DNA of 64,000 nt, taken from assembly GCA_032718565.1 (NCBI GenBank), contig JAVGVS010000011.1, forward strand, positions 5,776,869 to 5,840,868, written 5' to 3'. This DNA is from Distichodus sexfasciatus. Its lineage: Eukaryota; Chordata; Actinopteri; Characiformes; Distichodontidae. Positions 25,215 to 36,469 of this stretch are shown here, in pieces. The notes under the pieces are model-generated. The model was not told the origin of the DNA, did not search any database, and saw only the letters and a list, made by a program, of their open reading frames with translations. How positions within the stretch are numbered: position 1 is the first letter of the stretch; each line of letters starts with the position of its first letter. The position numbers and the translations under genes were made by a program.

Positions 25215-25500
25215 TTTCTCATAATTTCGAATTTTTATCTCGTAATTTCGACTTTTTATCTCATAATTTCGACTTTTTATCTCATAATTATGACTTTTCA
25301 TCTCGTAATTTTGACTTTTTATCTCATAATTATGACTTTTTATCTCATAATTTCGAATTTTTATCTCATAATTATGACTTTTTATCTCATAATTTCGACG
25401 TTTTTTCCCTCATAATTATGATTTTTAAAATCTCATAATTTCGACTTTTTAACTCATAATTATGACTTATTATCTCGTAATTTCGTAATTTTTCGTTCGG
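25215..25500. repeat. 21-22 bp minisatellite, CTCATAATTTCGACTTTTTA type
   Basis: About a dozen copies of (T)TTTTATCTCATAATTTCGA, alternating with a variant in which TTTCGA is replaced by TTATGA. The array stays open in all frames on the plus strand and gives repetitive pseudo-peptides such as FDFLSHN. I do not call these genes. Confidence 0.85.
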
Positions 25501-26149
25501 ATTGTTTTTCTTTTAGTGGCGGAAATGGGCTTCCATACAGATGACTGTTACTTTCCAGACTAAGTAGGCTAGTGCTGAACCGTTTGTAAAACTTACCCAT
25601 TCAAAAAAGGTTGAAGGTGAACTTAGGTTAAGGTAATACTAATTAATTTGAAGTGATATTATACTAGTTATATATTTCAGCAACGCGTAGTACCACACAC
25701 ATTTAAGCCGAAATTTGATGATGCTTTGTTTTTCTTTATTTTTTAAAGTCACTATTTATTTTGACCCCGTTATTCCCAGCGTGCACAATGCATCGACCCA
25801 TTTTACAGATTTTGCGCGGAGATGTGAACATTGTAACAACATTTCAAATACAAAAAGGTACTTTTATGGTAAATGTGTTTCATTACGCGTCTGTTGTCCG
25901 TAAACACAACAGGGGATACGTTTTATAGGCATATATTTGCCTTGCTCTATTCAAAGAGGACAAGTTCCGGTTTGCACAGCGAGGATGTCAGTTATTTTTT
26001 ATTCAGGTTCCTGTGTACGCTTTTAGCCTGTTGGGGGGGGGTTTCGGTGGTCAGCGAGTCCAGTCCTGTCGTCAAAAGGCTAAGAGAAATGGCAAATGCG
26101 CACACAATTCCTTCCCTCTAATTCATCAGAGACTGTTTAAATCTGCAAA

Positions 26150-26360
26150 ACAGCACGGGCGCGTTTGTAAAGAGGTTTTTCGAGCGCGCGGTGCTGTGTT
26201 TAAGAGCCGCAACACGGGGAGCGGCCTACAGCGCAAAATTGACCAGGAGAGTCCGCGGATGAGCTTCGGGCCTTCGTCCAGTTTCTCAAACCTGACGCAC
26301 AGAGACTTTCACAAACGCTGGGCTTGTGGACGCTCAAGTTCTTCCTGGCGAAAACTAAAG
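26150..26360 (+). other. znf319: Probable znf319 5' non-coding exon / CpG-rich promoter
   Basis: A CpG-rich block (GCGCGCGGTG, GAGCGGCC, GTCCGCGG) in otherwise AT-rich DNA. It ends in a plausible donor AAAG|GTGTGT at 26360, pairing with the acceptor TTTTTGCAG at 27620 that opens the exon containing the znf319 ORF. Boundaries are inferred. Confidence 0.45.
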
Positions 26361-27941
26361 GTGTGTTGCTCTGTTAACATGTACTTGCTAGTATCTGGGA
26401 ATGGTGAATGTGCATTGTAGGTTAGCCGTTAGCGTGTAGCATACGGGGTTAGCCTCCGTTTCTCTGCTAGTTCGTTGCCACAAAGGGAGCTCGCGCCGTT
26501 TGCAGAATATAACACAGACGTGTACAAATCTGTCTGTGTTAATCTTGGTGTTTTGTTTGTTTTTCCTCGTTTTACAGTCTACTCCCTATCCGCCTAAATG
26601 AAAAACGAGTGTTGGCCGACTAAAATGTAAACAAATGCGTGAGGTTGGCGCACGGAGGTGTGAATATTTCATCCCCCGTAACCATCTACCGGCAACTGGG
26701 CTTTATTCCGCTTTGGGGACATGAAACAGTCTCCTCGCTTGAAATAAGGCTGGACTGCATTTCTAACATTTTATCTTTACTCCTTTTCACCTCCTCACGC
26801 TATGTATAGAAACGCAGAGATGGTCCTGAAAGGGGCAAGACGATAGTTGAATTCCAAAACGTATAATAGCAGGTGAAATGGAACGTTATCAGTACCACAT
26901 CGGCATTGGCGTGTTCTCTGTCAGAATCGGTAAAAAAAATACCCTAGGTTTATGCCTGGAACGATTTATCGTATTAGCGTCACCGCATACGATATCAACC
27001 CCATCACCTGAGAATAATTATTTCCATATTAAGCTGTTAAAATATTTGGTTGTGCAAGTCTATGTTTGAGTATCACAATATTCTTGAGAAAACATATACT
27101 GCGATGTTAATTAGACGTTTCTAATGTTAATGACATCCACTCAGTTGCTTACAGTTTTTACAGTGTTGTGCAGACAAAACTAAAACAGACAAGTTTTTTT
27201 TTCTTAAAGAATGTAATTGTTGTGAATAAAAATCAGTTCATTCTGGTATAGTTTATTTCCCCTGCAAGGCACATTTAAAAAATATTGTTTACCAATTTGT
27301 CTAAATGCTCTCTACAGGTTCAACATTGCCATTACAGTAATGGTGTCTTTGTATTGTTGCATAAAAATGTTTCGTAGGGTTAACAAATTACAGGTATATT
27401 GTGTTTTTAGAGATGTTGGTGTATGTTACAAAGTGGTGTGTTAAGGACACATAAATAAAAGGTAGTTCTGGGATTTTTTTTCCTCGTCCAAGTGACATGA
27501 ATTCCAATCTTCATACATACATACATACATACATGTACATTTGTGTTTATCGTTGACTAGAAAATGTCTAGAATTTACTTATTTGTATTAATTCTTCATG
27601 CCGTTACTTTGTTTTTGCAGGAATTCAGAAGTATCGTTTGGGAACGGGGAGCTTGGCTACAATTTCGAAGCTTTGTATTTTGATTTTTCTCCCTGGATGA
27701 TGCCCACACACTCTGTGATCTGAGTTTCTCCTTTGGAGCCAGTTGGGTGCTCCGGAAGCCTTTGGGCGCGATAGTTTAATTTTTTTTCTCTCCTGTGGTG
27801 GTCCCTTGAGCCGTCAAAATAAGTTCCTCATTGCCCCCCCACCTGTCCCATCGTGGCCAGTCCAACAACCCCTTTCCCCTGGATTCTCACGGTAAGAGGT
27901 CGCACTACGGCACCAAGCTGAATCCCTACACCAGAGCGCGG

Positions 27942-28082
27942 ATGACAGAGGCGTGGCAGCAGCATGCTGTTGCCCCGCCTCCCATCGTCCACACCATTCC
28001 CCCAGGGACGGAGAACGCCCTGGGCTGTGCTGTCTACGGCATCGTGCTGCAGCCGGATGCCACGTTGCAACAGCAGCAGTCC

Positions 28083-28124
<42 letters not shown>

Positions 28125-29804
28125 CAACAGCAACAGCAGCAGCATCACAGCCAGCAACACACACAGCAACAGCAGCAGCACCCTGCGCAGGCCCAGCAGC
28201 CTTCTCTTCAAGTGGGGAGCGAGGGTGGTCACAAGTGCGGCGCTTGCGGCCACGACATCTCTCACCTCGCCAACCCGCACGAGCATCAGTGCATGGTGAG
28301 CCAAGATCGTTCCTTTCAGTGCACGCAGTGCCTGAAGATCTTCCACCAGGCCACAGACCTTCTGGAGCACCAGTGCGTTCAGGTGGAACAGAAACCTTTT
28401 GTGTGCGGCGTCTGCAAGATGGGCTTCTCTCTGCTGACGTCATTAGCGCAACACCACAACTCGCACAACAGCACGAACCCCATGAAGTGCTCCATCTGCG
28501 AGAAGACCTATCGACCGGGTTCCTCCGGCAATGCCACACCCACCTCGTCCTCTGCCAACACAGGCCAGCCGTCCAACGATGGGGCATCGGCAAGCAGCAG
28601 TGCAGCCGTGGGCCTGTCGGGACAGCCCACCTTCGAGTCGTCAGCGCCCTACAGACCCTACAAGTGTTCAGTGTGCTCCAAGGGCTTCCGCCACCTGTCA
28701 GAGCTGACACGTCACGAGCGGGTGCACACGGGCGAGAAGCCCTTCAAGTGCGAGACATGCGACAAGAGCTTCAGCCAGTCGTCACACCTGGCACACCACC
28801 AGCGCACACACAGCTCCGAGCGGCCTTTCAAGTGTGCCGTCTGCGAGAAGAGCTTCAAGCACCGATCGCACCTAGTTCGCCACATGTATGCTCATTCGGG
28901 CGAGCATCTCTTCAAGTGCAATATGTGCGAGCTGCACTTTAAGGAGTCGTCTGAGCTGCTGCACCACCAGTGCCAGCCCCAAGGAGCACGGCCCTTCCGG
29001 TGTGCCACCTGTGGCAAGGGCTTCAAGCGGCCGTCCGACCTGCGCCAGCATGAGCGCACACACTCAGAGGAGCGCCCCTACCACTGCGAGGACTGCCAGA
29101 TGAGCTTCAAGCAGCAGTACGCGCTGGAGCGGCACAGACGCACACACACTGCCCCCGGTGACCGCCCCTTCAAGTGCAACCTGTGCGACAAGGGCTTCCT
29201 GCAGCCGTCCCACCTGCTCTACCACCAGCATGTGCACGGCATGGACAACCTGTTCAAGTGCGCATCCTGCGGCAAGGGCTTCAGCCAGTCCAGCGAGCTA
29301 CTGCGCCACAAGTGCGGCGAGCCATCCACCACACCCCCCAACCCTGACAAGCCATACAAGTGTGACGTGTGCGGTAAGGCCTACAAAAAAGCCACCACCC
29401 TGCAACGTCACCAGGCCACACACTGCAATGAGAAACCGCTTAAGTGCTCGCTCTGTGACCGCCGCTTCCTCTCATCCTCCGAGTTTGTGCAGCACCGCTG
29501 TGACCCGTCCCGGGAGAAGCCCCTCAAGTGCCCTGACTGCGAGAAGCGCTTCAAGTACTCGTCCGAGATGAACCGGCACAGGCGAGTCCACACGGGTGAG
29601 AAGCCTTACAAATGCGCCAGCTGCGACAAGGGTTTCAAACAGCGTGAGCACCTGGCCAAGCACCAGAGCGTCCATTCAAGGGACGCCCAGTTTAAGTGCG
29701 TGTGGTGCGGCGAGCGCTTCGCTGATCTCTGTGCTCTTCAGGAACATACAGTCCAACACACGGCCGAGGGAGGGGGTTACCCTGTATCGTCGCTCATTCA
29801 GTAA
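27942..29804 (+). CDS. znf319: Zinc finger protein 319
   Basis: Nuclear C2H2 zinc-finger protein, presumed transcription factor. Single coding exon, 620 residues from the first in-frame ATG at 27942. The frame is open upstream to 27831 but has no ATG there. The start MTEAWQQ matches human MSESWQQ, and ALGCAVYGIVLQPD follows at about 26-39. A long glutamine tract from about residue 43 to 80, encoded mainly by CAG with CAA interruptions, replaces the Pro/Gln segment of human ZNF319 (582 residues). The rest is zinc fingers: FQCTQCLKIFHQATDLLEHQ, FVCGVCKMGFSLLTSLAQHH, then fingers joined by TGEKPF/SERPF linkers through to FKCVWCGERFADLCALQEH. Several fingers have the non-standard C-terminal Cys (HQC, HKC, HRC) also seen in human. 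The acceptor at 27620 suggests one upstream 5' UTR intron. Coding GC content is much higher than the flanks. Confidence 0.95.
28077..28160 (+). repeat. znf319: CAG/CAA polyglutamine-coding microsatellite in znf319
   Basis: Near-uninterrupted CAG triplets broken by a CAACAACAACAA patch, coding for the glutamine tract. A run of pure CAGs is likely to be length-polymorphic. Confidence 0.9.
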
Positions 29805-31560
29805 CCCCTCCCCCTACACTCCATTCCTATTTTGTTTCCTCCAGCCAAATTCTAGAGAGAGAAAAGCAAACGGATGCCATCCAGTTCATGGTGTTACCCT
29901 GTCTTGTAGACTATGCATTTTAAAAAATTAAAAGGAGAAAAGCAAAAATTGTAATATAACATTATTTTGGCCTCATATACACCTGATATTCAAAGTGAAT
30001 GTCAGTTCAAGTCTGAGATGGATTTTTTTTTTCTCATTTTGACAAAGTGGATGATGGAGGCTAAAAGGCATAATTTTCTTTTAGAATAATTCCATTTTAG
30101 ATAAAGTAGACCAGAAATGAAGTACAGGTTGAATATGACACGTTATACGGTGAACTATTAAAGGGAACAGGGGGATGTACAAGGTTTGGGAGATAAAGAA
30201 AAGCCCTACATGAGTCCTGCATCATTAGTCCCTTTTTGCCATTAGAAGCTGGATTTCAGTTTAATAATCACATCCGATAGAGATCACGCAAGAAAAATAG
30301 GTTTTAAAAAACAGTTGTTTGCTGCTTTTGTCTGAATCATTTAAGAATCGATCATACTGTTATGCTAACAGATTTTTGTTATGAGATTAGCTAGTGCATA
30401 CGGGACAAAGTCGGCGTGCTTCCTGTCTTGATGGCTCAGAATCATTTCTAACGGTTACAAATGAAGTGGTTTTAAGTCACTAGCCCTGCTTCAGTATGAA
30501 GGAGTGTGTTACTTTTGTGAGGCCATTAGTAAATAAAATGCTGTATATATCTACTCATCACTTGAAGCTATATTGCCTGCATTTAGATGACCGCTCAGAG
30601 AGCAGCAGTTGACCAGACGTAAAGAAAAGGAAAGAGGGACTAACCTATATCGTGCTATAGAATCTGTCTGTGTGTGTGTGTTGATGTATGTGTTCCCTTT
30701 GCTGTGGGGGTGACAGTATGTACCAAAAAAAATGACAAAAAAGCCTCACCAATGTACTGTACCATGGCCCAAAAGGACAGGAAATTAAGTGTCTATGAAG
30801 CATCGTGACCATCTTGGTCTCTGCATTTCACTGCGATAAATGATAATATATAGAAACTATATAGGAGTATATACTTCACTCTTGTATGAGAACAGATCAT
30901 ATTACCACAGACAGGAATTGATCGTTTGCAAACTGTCCTGAACTTGCCTAAAAGCTGAGAAGGCTTACTGTGTTACTGTATGTACATAAGGTTAGTGATG
31001 TATGCACCATGTTTCCCAGTCCTGTCATTAGATATTGCATTGTCTTTCTTAAAGCACATTGACTCTTTTATAAGTAGCCTTTTTTTATGTGAAACTCGCG
31101 TTCTCCATCATTAATTTCTCTCTTTGTAGATTCCTAGGTGTTGAGTTTGATCGTGATGCGTGTTGTCGGAGCTGTGCGGATCTTTTTTTTTCTTCTTGTC
31201 TTCTTTTTAAAGCAATTTTCACCCCTTTTACTTTGCTTGTAAGCTTCCTTTGTGCAGATGAGTGGAACAGGGTGTGTTGTATATGTGTACCCAAAAGAAC
31301 GGGTTGAAAACACCATGGCCGCTGGCCTTCCCTTTGTCCTCTCCCTTAGTGCTGAGTAAAGCTTCAGAATCACCTCTCTCTCTGTACAGTATCACATGTG
31401 TGATATTTCTTACAGCTGTATAGATTTGTCTGTTTCATCGTTTGTTTTCTTCCTGCCATCCACTTTTCTTGCCTGCATTTATATTGTAACTTGAGGTCCC
31501 TGTCCGCCCCCCCACTTCTTCTTTTCTTAACAATCATGTGAATAAAGACTTTTTTTAATC
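29805..31560 (+). other. znf319: znf319 3' UTR
   Basis: About 1.7 kb of non-coding, T-rich sequence after the stop, with an AATAAA signal at 31541-31546. An alternative distal signal (AATAAAC) lies near 32713, so a longer isoform is possible. No ORF of note. Confidence 0.6.
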
Positions 31561-32789
31561 AGTAGGGAGTTTAGGTCACCACACGATTTAAGGGAAGACG
31601 TATTTTTATGGCCTACGAGGACTGACTCAAATGCACATCACTCAGATTTTTTTAAGAGGTCTATTGTACAGATTGTAGCTGAGGTTTTAGTCTTAGAGGT
31701 TTTTTTTTTTAAGAAACTCGTTTCTACTTTCTCCCCTCACGGTATGAATGAATTTTTCATATTAATTACAGCGGAGTGTCAAAGGAATCCATGAATGCTG
31801 CCTAATATAATGTATGTGAAATTTTTAGTTTGAAGGTTGCGGTAACAGCTTTTGTGGAAGAGTGACTGTGTGAGTCAGTGATGGTCTGTGTCGTCGTTGG
31901 GTTCCCTCGCACTGTGCGTTGCTGTGGCTTTCCAACAGGAGGTCAGCAGACCAGACGCTCGGGCCTCTGAGAGCTGTGCAGTATTACATGTGTTATGAGG
32001 CGAAGGCTCCTCTGCCCCACAGTACTGTCAGCTGAGACTTGCACAGTGAGACCGGAGCTTTTGACACACTTTGGCCTTAAGCAGGGGCGACTCGGGTGTC
32101 TCCACAGCCTCCGTTATGTTCTTTTTTTATTTTGCATATTAATAATGTTTACCCAGTGTTTGAAGGGGCTTTTGTCCAACTCCAGGCATTAAGAAAAGAT
32201 GAGAAAACAAGTACATGTTCTTTTTTTTTGTTTTCACATTTGCATTGTATATTGTTTTTTCTATTAATATTGTTTAAAGTTTCTATATAAATATCTATAT
32301 TCTTTGTGAGAGAGTCAGTGCCATAGTGGTTGGAGATGGGTGATTTTAGATTAGACTGTACCTTTTGGTTTCAGGTGTGTCTAAAACAGTTGGCCTTCCT
32401 CTATGGTTCTGCACTCTGCCTTGTGCATGCCTGCTGTGTTAGTTCCTGTAATCTGTTTTGAATGGACCTTCTGCCCAAGCATGCTAACAAGGACATGTCA
32501 CCCATTGTTCCTTACTCAACACATTAGCATCCTTAGGCTGAAGGTCCTTTTGAAGTATTTGTGCGCCAGTGCACATCTACTTTCTTCTTTAGCTTTTTTT
32601 CCCCCCAAAATTGTAGATTGTGGATGAGCTAGTAAGAAAACATCATGTGGCGATGGATGTGATATTCATGCTAAATATCTGTATGTAGCATTTAATATAC
32701 ACAGCACTAACTAATAAACTTTTTCATTAACAGTTCATTTGTTTTTGATCGTAATAATGATGTTTTATTTGAACTGTACTTGTCTTTCT
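31560..32789. other. Convergent intergenic segment znf319 / ccdc113
   Basis: T-rich non-coding DNA. On the minus strand, AATAAA (TTTATT at about 32764) lies about 25 bases past the ccdc113 stop and is its likely poly(A) signal. Nothing else recognised. Confidence 0.5.
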
Positions 32790-35700
32790 TCAAGTTTCAG
32801 CATTTGTTCCATATTTAAAAGAAACTCCATGATCATTTGCAGCTCCAGCAGTCGTGCAAACCTTGTTCCAGGCTTTTGTGTGCATTTTTAGTGACATCTG
32901 TTGGTTAAACAGACAATTACGTGGTGTCACATGCACAGTTTTTCTTCTCATTGCATATGTATTTTACTCCTCACCACGTACCTCGGCGATCTCCACCTTA
33001 CGTTCCCAGTTTCTGACGCTCTGCTGCAGCTGGGTGTGTGAGGCCTGTGTTGTGACGTATTCCAGCACAGCTGGAGCACGGAAGTTAGACATCTGGGCTT
33101 TTAACTTCCTGTAGGGAATCTCCGCTTTCTCTCTCTCCTAAGAAGACAGAACAGTAAGTAGCAGAAGGAGTTAAAGAGCCCTTAAATCAGGTTGGAATGG
33201 ACAATTAATCCGTACACTCCACTGAGGGCTTCTTGCTAAGAGCTCAATAAGGAATATGAAACAAATACATGAATATAAAAAATTGTGCTCATTCATTGTG
33301 GTGGGTCATGCATCGCGCTACAATGCAGGTGTTTCCCATAAGGCTTTGATGAAACCACCAACGGAAGTGTTCTAACCTCTTTTGCCTGCCAAATTTCCGC
33401 CTCTGTCTTCACAAGCATCTCCTGGCGAGATGCGATCTCTCTGCTTAGCAGCTCTGACTTCTGGGTTGCGGTCTCGATTTTTTTCTACAGCAGAGAAACA
33501 GCAGCATATATTAAACCATTACTCATTATTGGTGTATTTTACACACCGTATTCTTATCTTCATAAAATATATTGTCTCATACTCTACATGTTTTGGATTA
33601 TTTCTTTAATTCAAATAGCGATGTTGCATGGCCAAAAAATGTCTTTACAAAGATGGGTATCTTCAACAAACAAGTGCTTCTGTTTGGTGTTGAATTGGCA
33701 GGAGTGTTATCTAATAGGCTACCATGCCCGACAGCACATGCTCAGTGCATCACAGAAGTCGAAGGATGAAGTTCACCTTGGTTAAGAATCTGTGGCTATG
33801 AAATAACTTATTTGGTTTTCTTTAGCTTATCTACTATTAATCGTAAGTAGCTTGTAGCTTGAAAAGCACTGTTTAAAAACGCTTCTCCATAACTGATTAC
33901 AAACTAGATTGTTATTACTGTTATTAACTGGAACCCTAATTTAAACTTGAAATTAGCAACTTGAAAAGATAAATGTACAGTCAAACCTCTGGTCTTTACT
34001 ACAGATGCATTAACTATTGTCATTACTATTAAAAAAAATTATCACCATTTCAGAATAATACAGGGTATGGGAGTATCGGATATAATGTGCTGTGGCCACT
34101 TCTTTATGAACAGGCTGAGGTCAACAAGACCATTAATATCCAGACACATCTCTGTGGTCAAAAACTGGCTACTGGTAAAGGGCTAGTGGACGACTAACCG
34201 AAATTGGATATCAACAGGGGTGGGCTCTTGCTGTACATTGATGCGCTGTTTCTCCGAGATAGACGTTTTAATTAAGTGTTTGGACAATGCAGTAGACTCA
34301 GAAGTCTAATGGGCAGTACCTTATATGAGTTGAGGACCTGCAGGGTGTTTCCGGCCAGCATTTTGAGACGCATCATGTCCTGGTTGCGCTGCTGGAGGCG
34401 ATCTACATATTGACTGTTCACCACCTTCATCTGCTGGACGTCCACCTCATGTAGCTTCTCCTCGCCCATCTGCTGTTCGTGCTGCAGTTGCAGTTTGTGT
34501 CTTTGGGCACTTAGAGAAGCATTCTTCTGATGCAGCTTTTCAATTAGCGCATCCTATAGAATGCGGAAAGCTCAGTATCAGCCATGTAATGATAATTCAC
34601 AATAAAAGCCATGACTCCATCATATATTTGAGGTTGTGTCCTGATATCCTTCTGGAACTCAAAAGTACAAATTCAGGTTGTTTTAAATCAACAGCACTTC
34701 TAAAGTTATCTTCACTTTTACCTTGGCTTTTATTCTGTCCTCGGCATAACGGGTGATCTTTGCCGCATTTGTCATGACATTCCCCTTCTGTAGTGTTTTA
34801 GAAACGTCTCGATCGAACTCAAAATTGGCCTTCTTTAGCTCTGCCAGCCTTATGTCAGCTTCCTCTGTTGTGGTCTAGCAGACACAGAAGGAGTCGTTTA
34901 TGACTGACAGTGTTAATACAACAGTCTGAGTATGGAAATAAGAAGCTGTGCATACGTCAACCTTTCTCTGGTCTAACACAATAAGAGAGCTTAATAGATT
35001 AATTTACTGTAATTGTATTAACTAAATTAGACACTGCCTTATGCTAATGAGTGGATATAGTGTTTCTTTCTTATATGAAATATTTTTATTCATTTTATTG
35101 CCATTTGTATCAATACACCATATAATACTCTAAAGCGGGTTAATTCTAAAGACTTTTTGTGGTTAACTGGGATTATAAACTGTATGTACACATTCAGTTT
35201 TATTCACATTCATTATACATGAGCCAATGTGAATGATATCAACTACATTAAATAGATTACACAACCTTATGATTGAAGGCCATTGTTTTGGAACTTTTTT
35301 GAAATTGTTGCAAGTCTTTCTTCATCTCCTCATACACTCTCTCGGCGATGTCACACTTTTGCTCCAGTGTCAGCTTATGTAGTCTTTCGCGGGATTCCCT
35401 TTGCGCTTGCGGTTTGTCCTCCTGCTCATTTGTCAAAAAAGAAAAGAAAACAGTGATGCATTATAGGTAACATATAACAGATAAGAATACACATGAGCTT
35501 GGCCATGTCTATACCTAAAACTGTGGAGTGGACATAAAATATAGCTAACCATGAATGTGTTGGCAGTATCCCATTAAGATCCAGTATTTCACACAGAGGT
35601 TACACTGAGGGAAATTTTCACTCCCACTCGAACTTTTTAACAGAAGTAAGTTAAAATCAAACGGTTAAAAAAGGGTAATGTCAAAAATGTAAATATGTGC

Positions 35701-36453
35701 ACCTTTCCCATCTCCATCTGTAAATCAGCATCCAAATTCTCTGATATTTCCTGTGGATGCAGGTGACTGATGAACCACTCGAACATCTCCGTTTCTGTCT
35801 GAAGCGTTCCATTGTACCGCCTGAATGATTTCAAACTGCTTCATTACTGACTAAAAACTATAAATAGGGCATTTCAAGCAAAGATTTACTTAATTTAACA
35901 CAAAACAATACAAGTAATAAAAATGATACAAAGGCTAATAAACATTATGAAATATAGCACAATCTTTTAATTATACTATTATTAGGTTGTCTGATCTGAA
36001 TAAGAAAACAGACAGTACAGACAGAAATGCATTTGGAAGTTACACACAAGGCATGTTCTAATTTTGCTGTGAAATGACTTTAGAAAACTGATTTTAAAAA
36101 ATGATAATACATATTTTTTTTTATTTAAATCGTTTTCGATATCTGTAAATGTGGTTCTGGTTGAAAGATGAGCAAACTAGATATAGTAACGGAAATTGTT
36201 TTTAAATGGGATGCAAGTTAATACAAAAGAACATATCGCTAATGATATATGACCTCCCCTCTAAACGTTAACACTAATAATACGATTCAAATAATACAGT
36301 ATGTGGTACAAGGGCACACTTTTATAGTCTAACACGCAAGTTAGCAAATGAAAAAACCCCCACTTTTTATCATTAATATACTTAACTCAGGTCTTCTACA
36401 AGTTGGTTAATTTGGTTTGTATCCGCTTCCGTCATGTTCTCCGTTGCTGCCAT
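32790..36453 (-). CDS. ccdc113: Coiled-coil domain-containing protein 113 (CFAP263)
   Basis: Cilium and basal-body/centriolar-satellite coiled-coil protein. Eight coding exons on the minus strand: 36453-36386, 35820-35703, 35421-35266, 34874-34722, 34553-34320, 33484-33377, 33137-32982 and 32897-32790. They total 366 residues (human 377). Diagnostic pieces: LVEDL...NGTLQTETEMFEW (human LVEEL...SALKTETEMFE), LHEVDVQQMKVVNSQY, LKMLAGNTLQVLNSYK, MSNFRAPAVLEYV, NWERKVEIAEMSLKMHTKAW. The protein is predicted coiled coil for most of its length. Every junction is GT/AG with correct phase except the first donor, which reads CTGAG|TTAAGTAT where GT is expected (see findings). An X-box-like site touches the start codon. 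Divergent from csnk2a2, as in human. Confidence 0.93.
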
Positions 36454-36454
36454 G

Positions 36455-36468
36455 GTTGCTATGGTAAA
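36455..36468. promoter_or_regulatory. ccdc113: RFX X-box-like site at ccdc113 5' end
   Basis: GTTGCTATGGTAAA matches 11 of 14 positions of GTTGCCATGGCAAC and lies two bases upstream of the ccdc113 ATG. The overlapping CCATGG palindrome is the start codon itself. X-boxes typically lie within about 150 bases of ciliary gene starts. Inferred from sequence only. Confidence 0.55.
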
Positions 36469-36469
36469 C

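Noticed and set aside
25019..25438. 139-codon plus-strand ORF with repeated FDFLSHN units
   Set aside because: Entirely explained by the 21-22 base minisatellite, whose other frames and opposite strand are also open.
27814..28942. Long ORFs on both strands over the znf319 exon
   Set aside because: Shadows caused by the GC-rich zinc-finger exon and the CAG repeat (poly-Leu, poly-Ala and poly-Ser readings).
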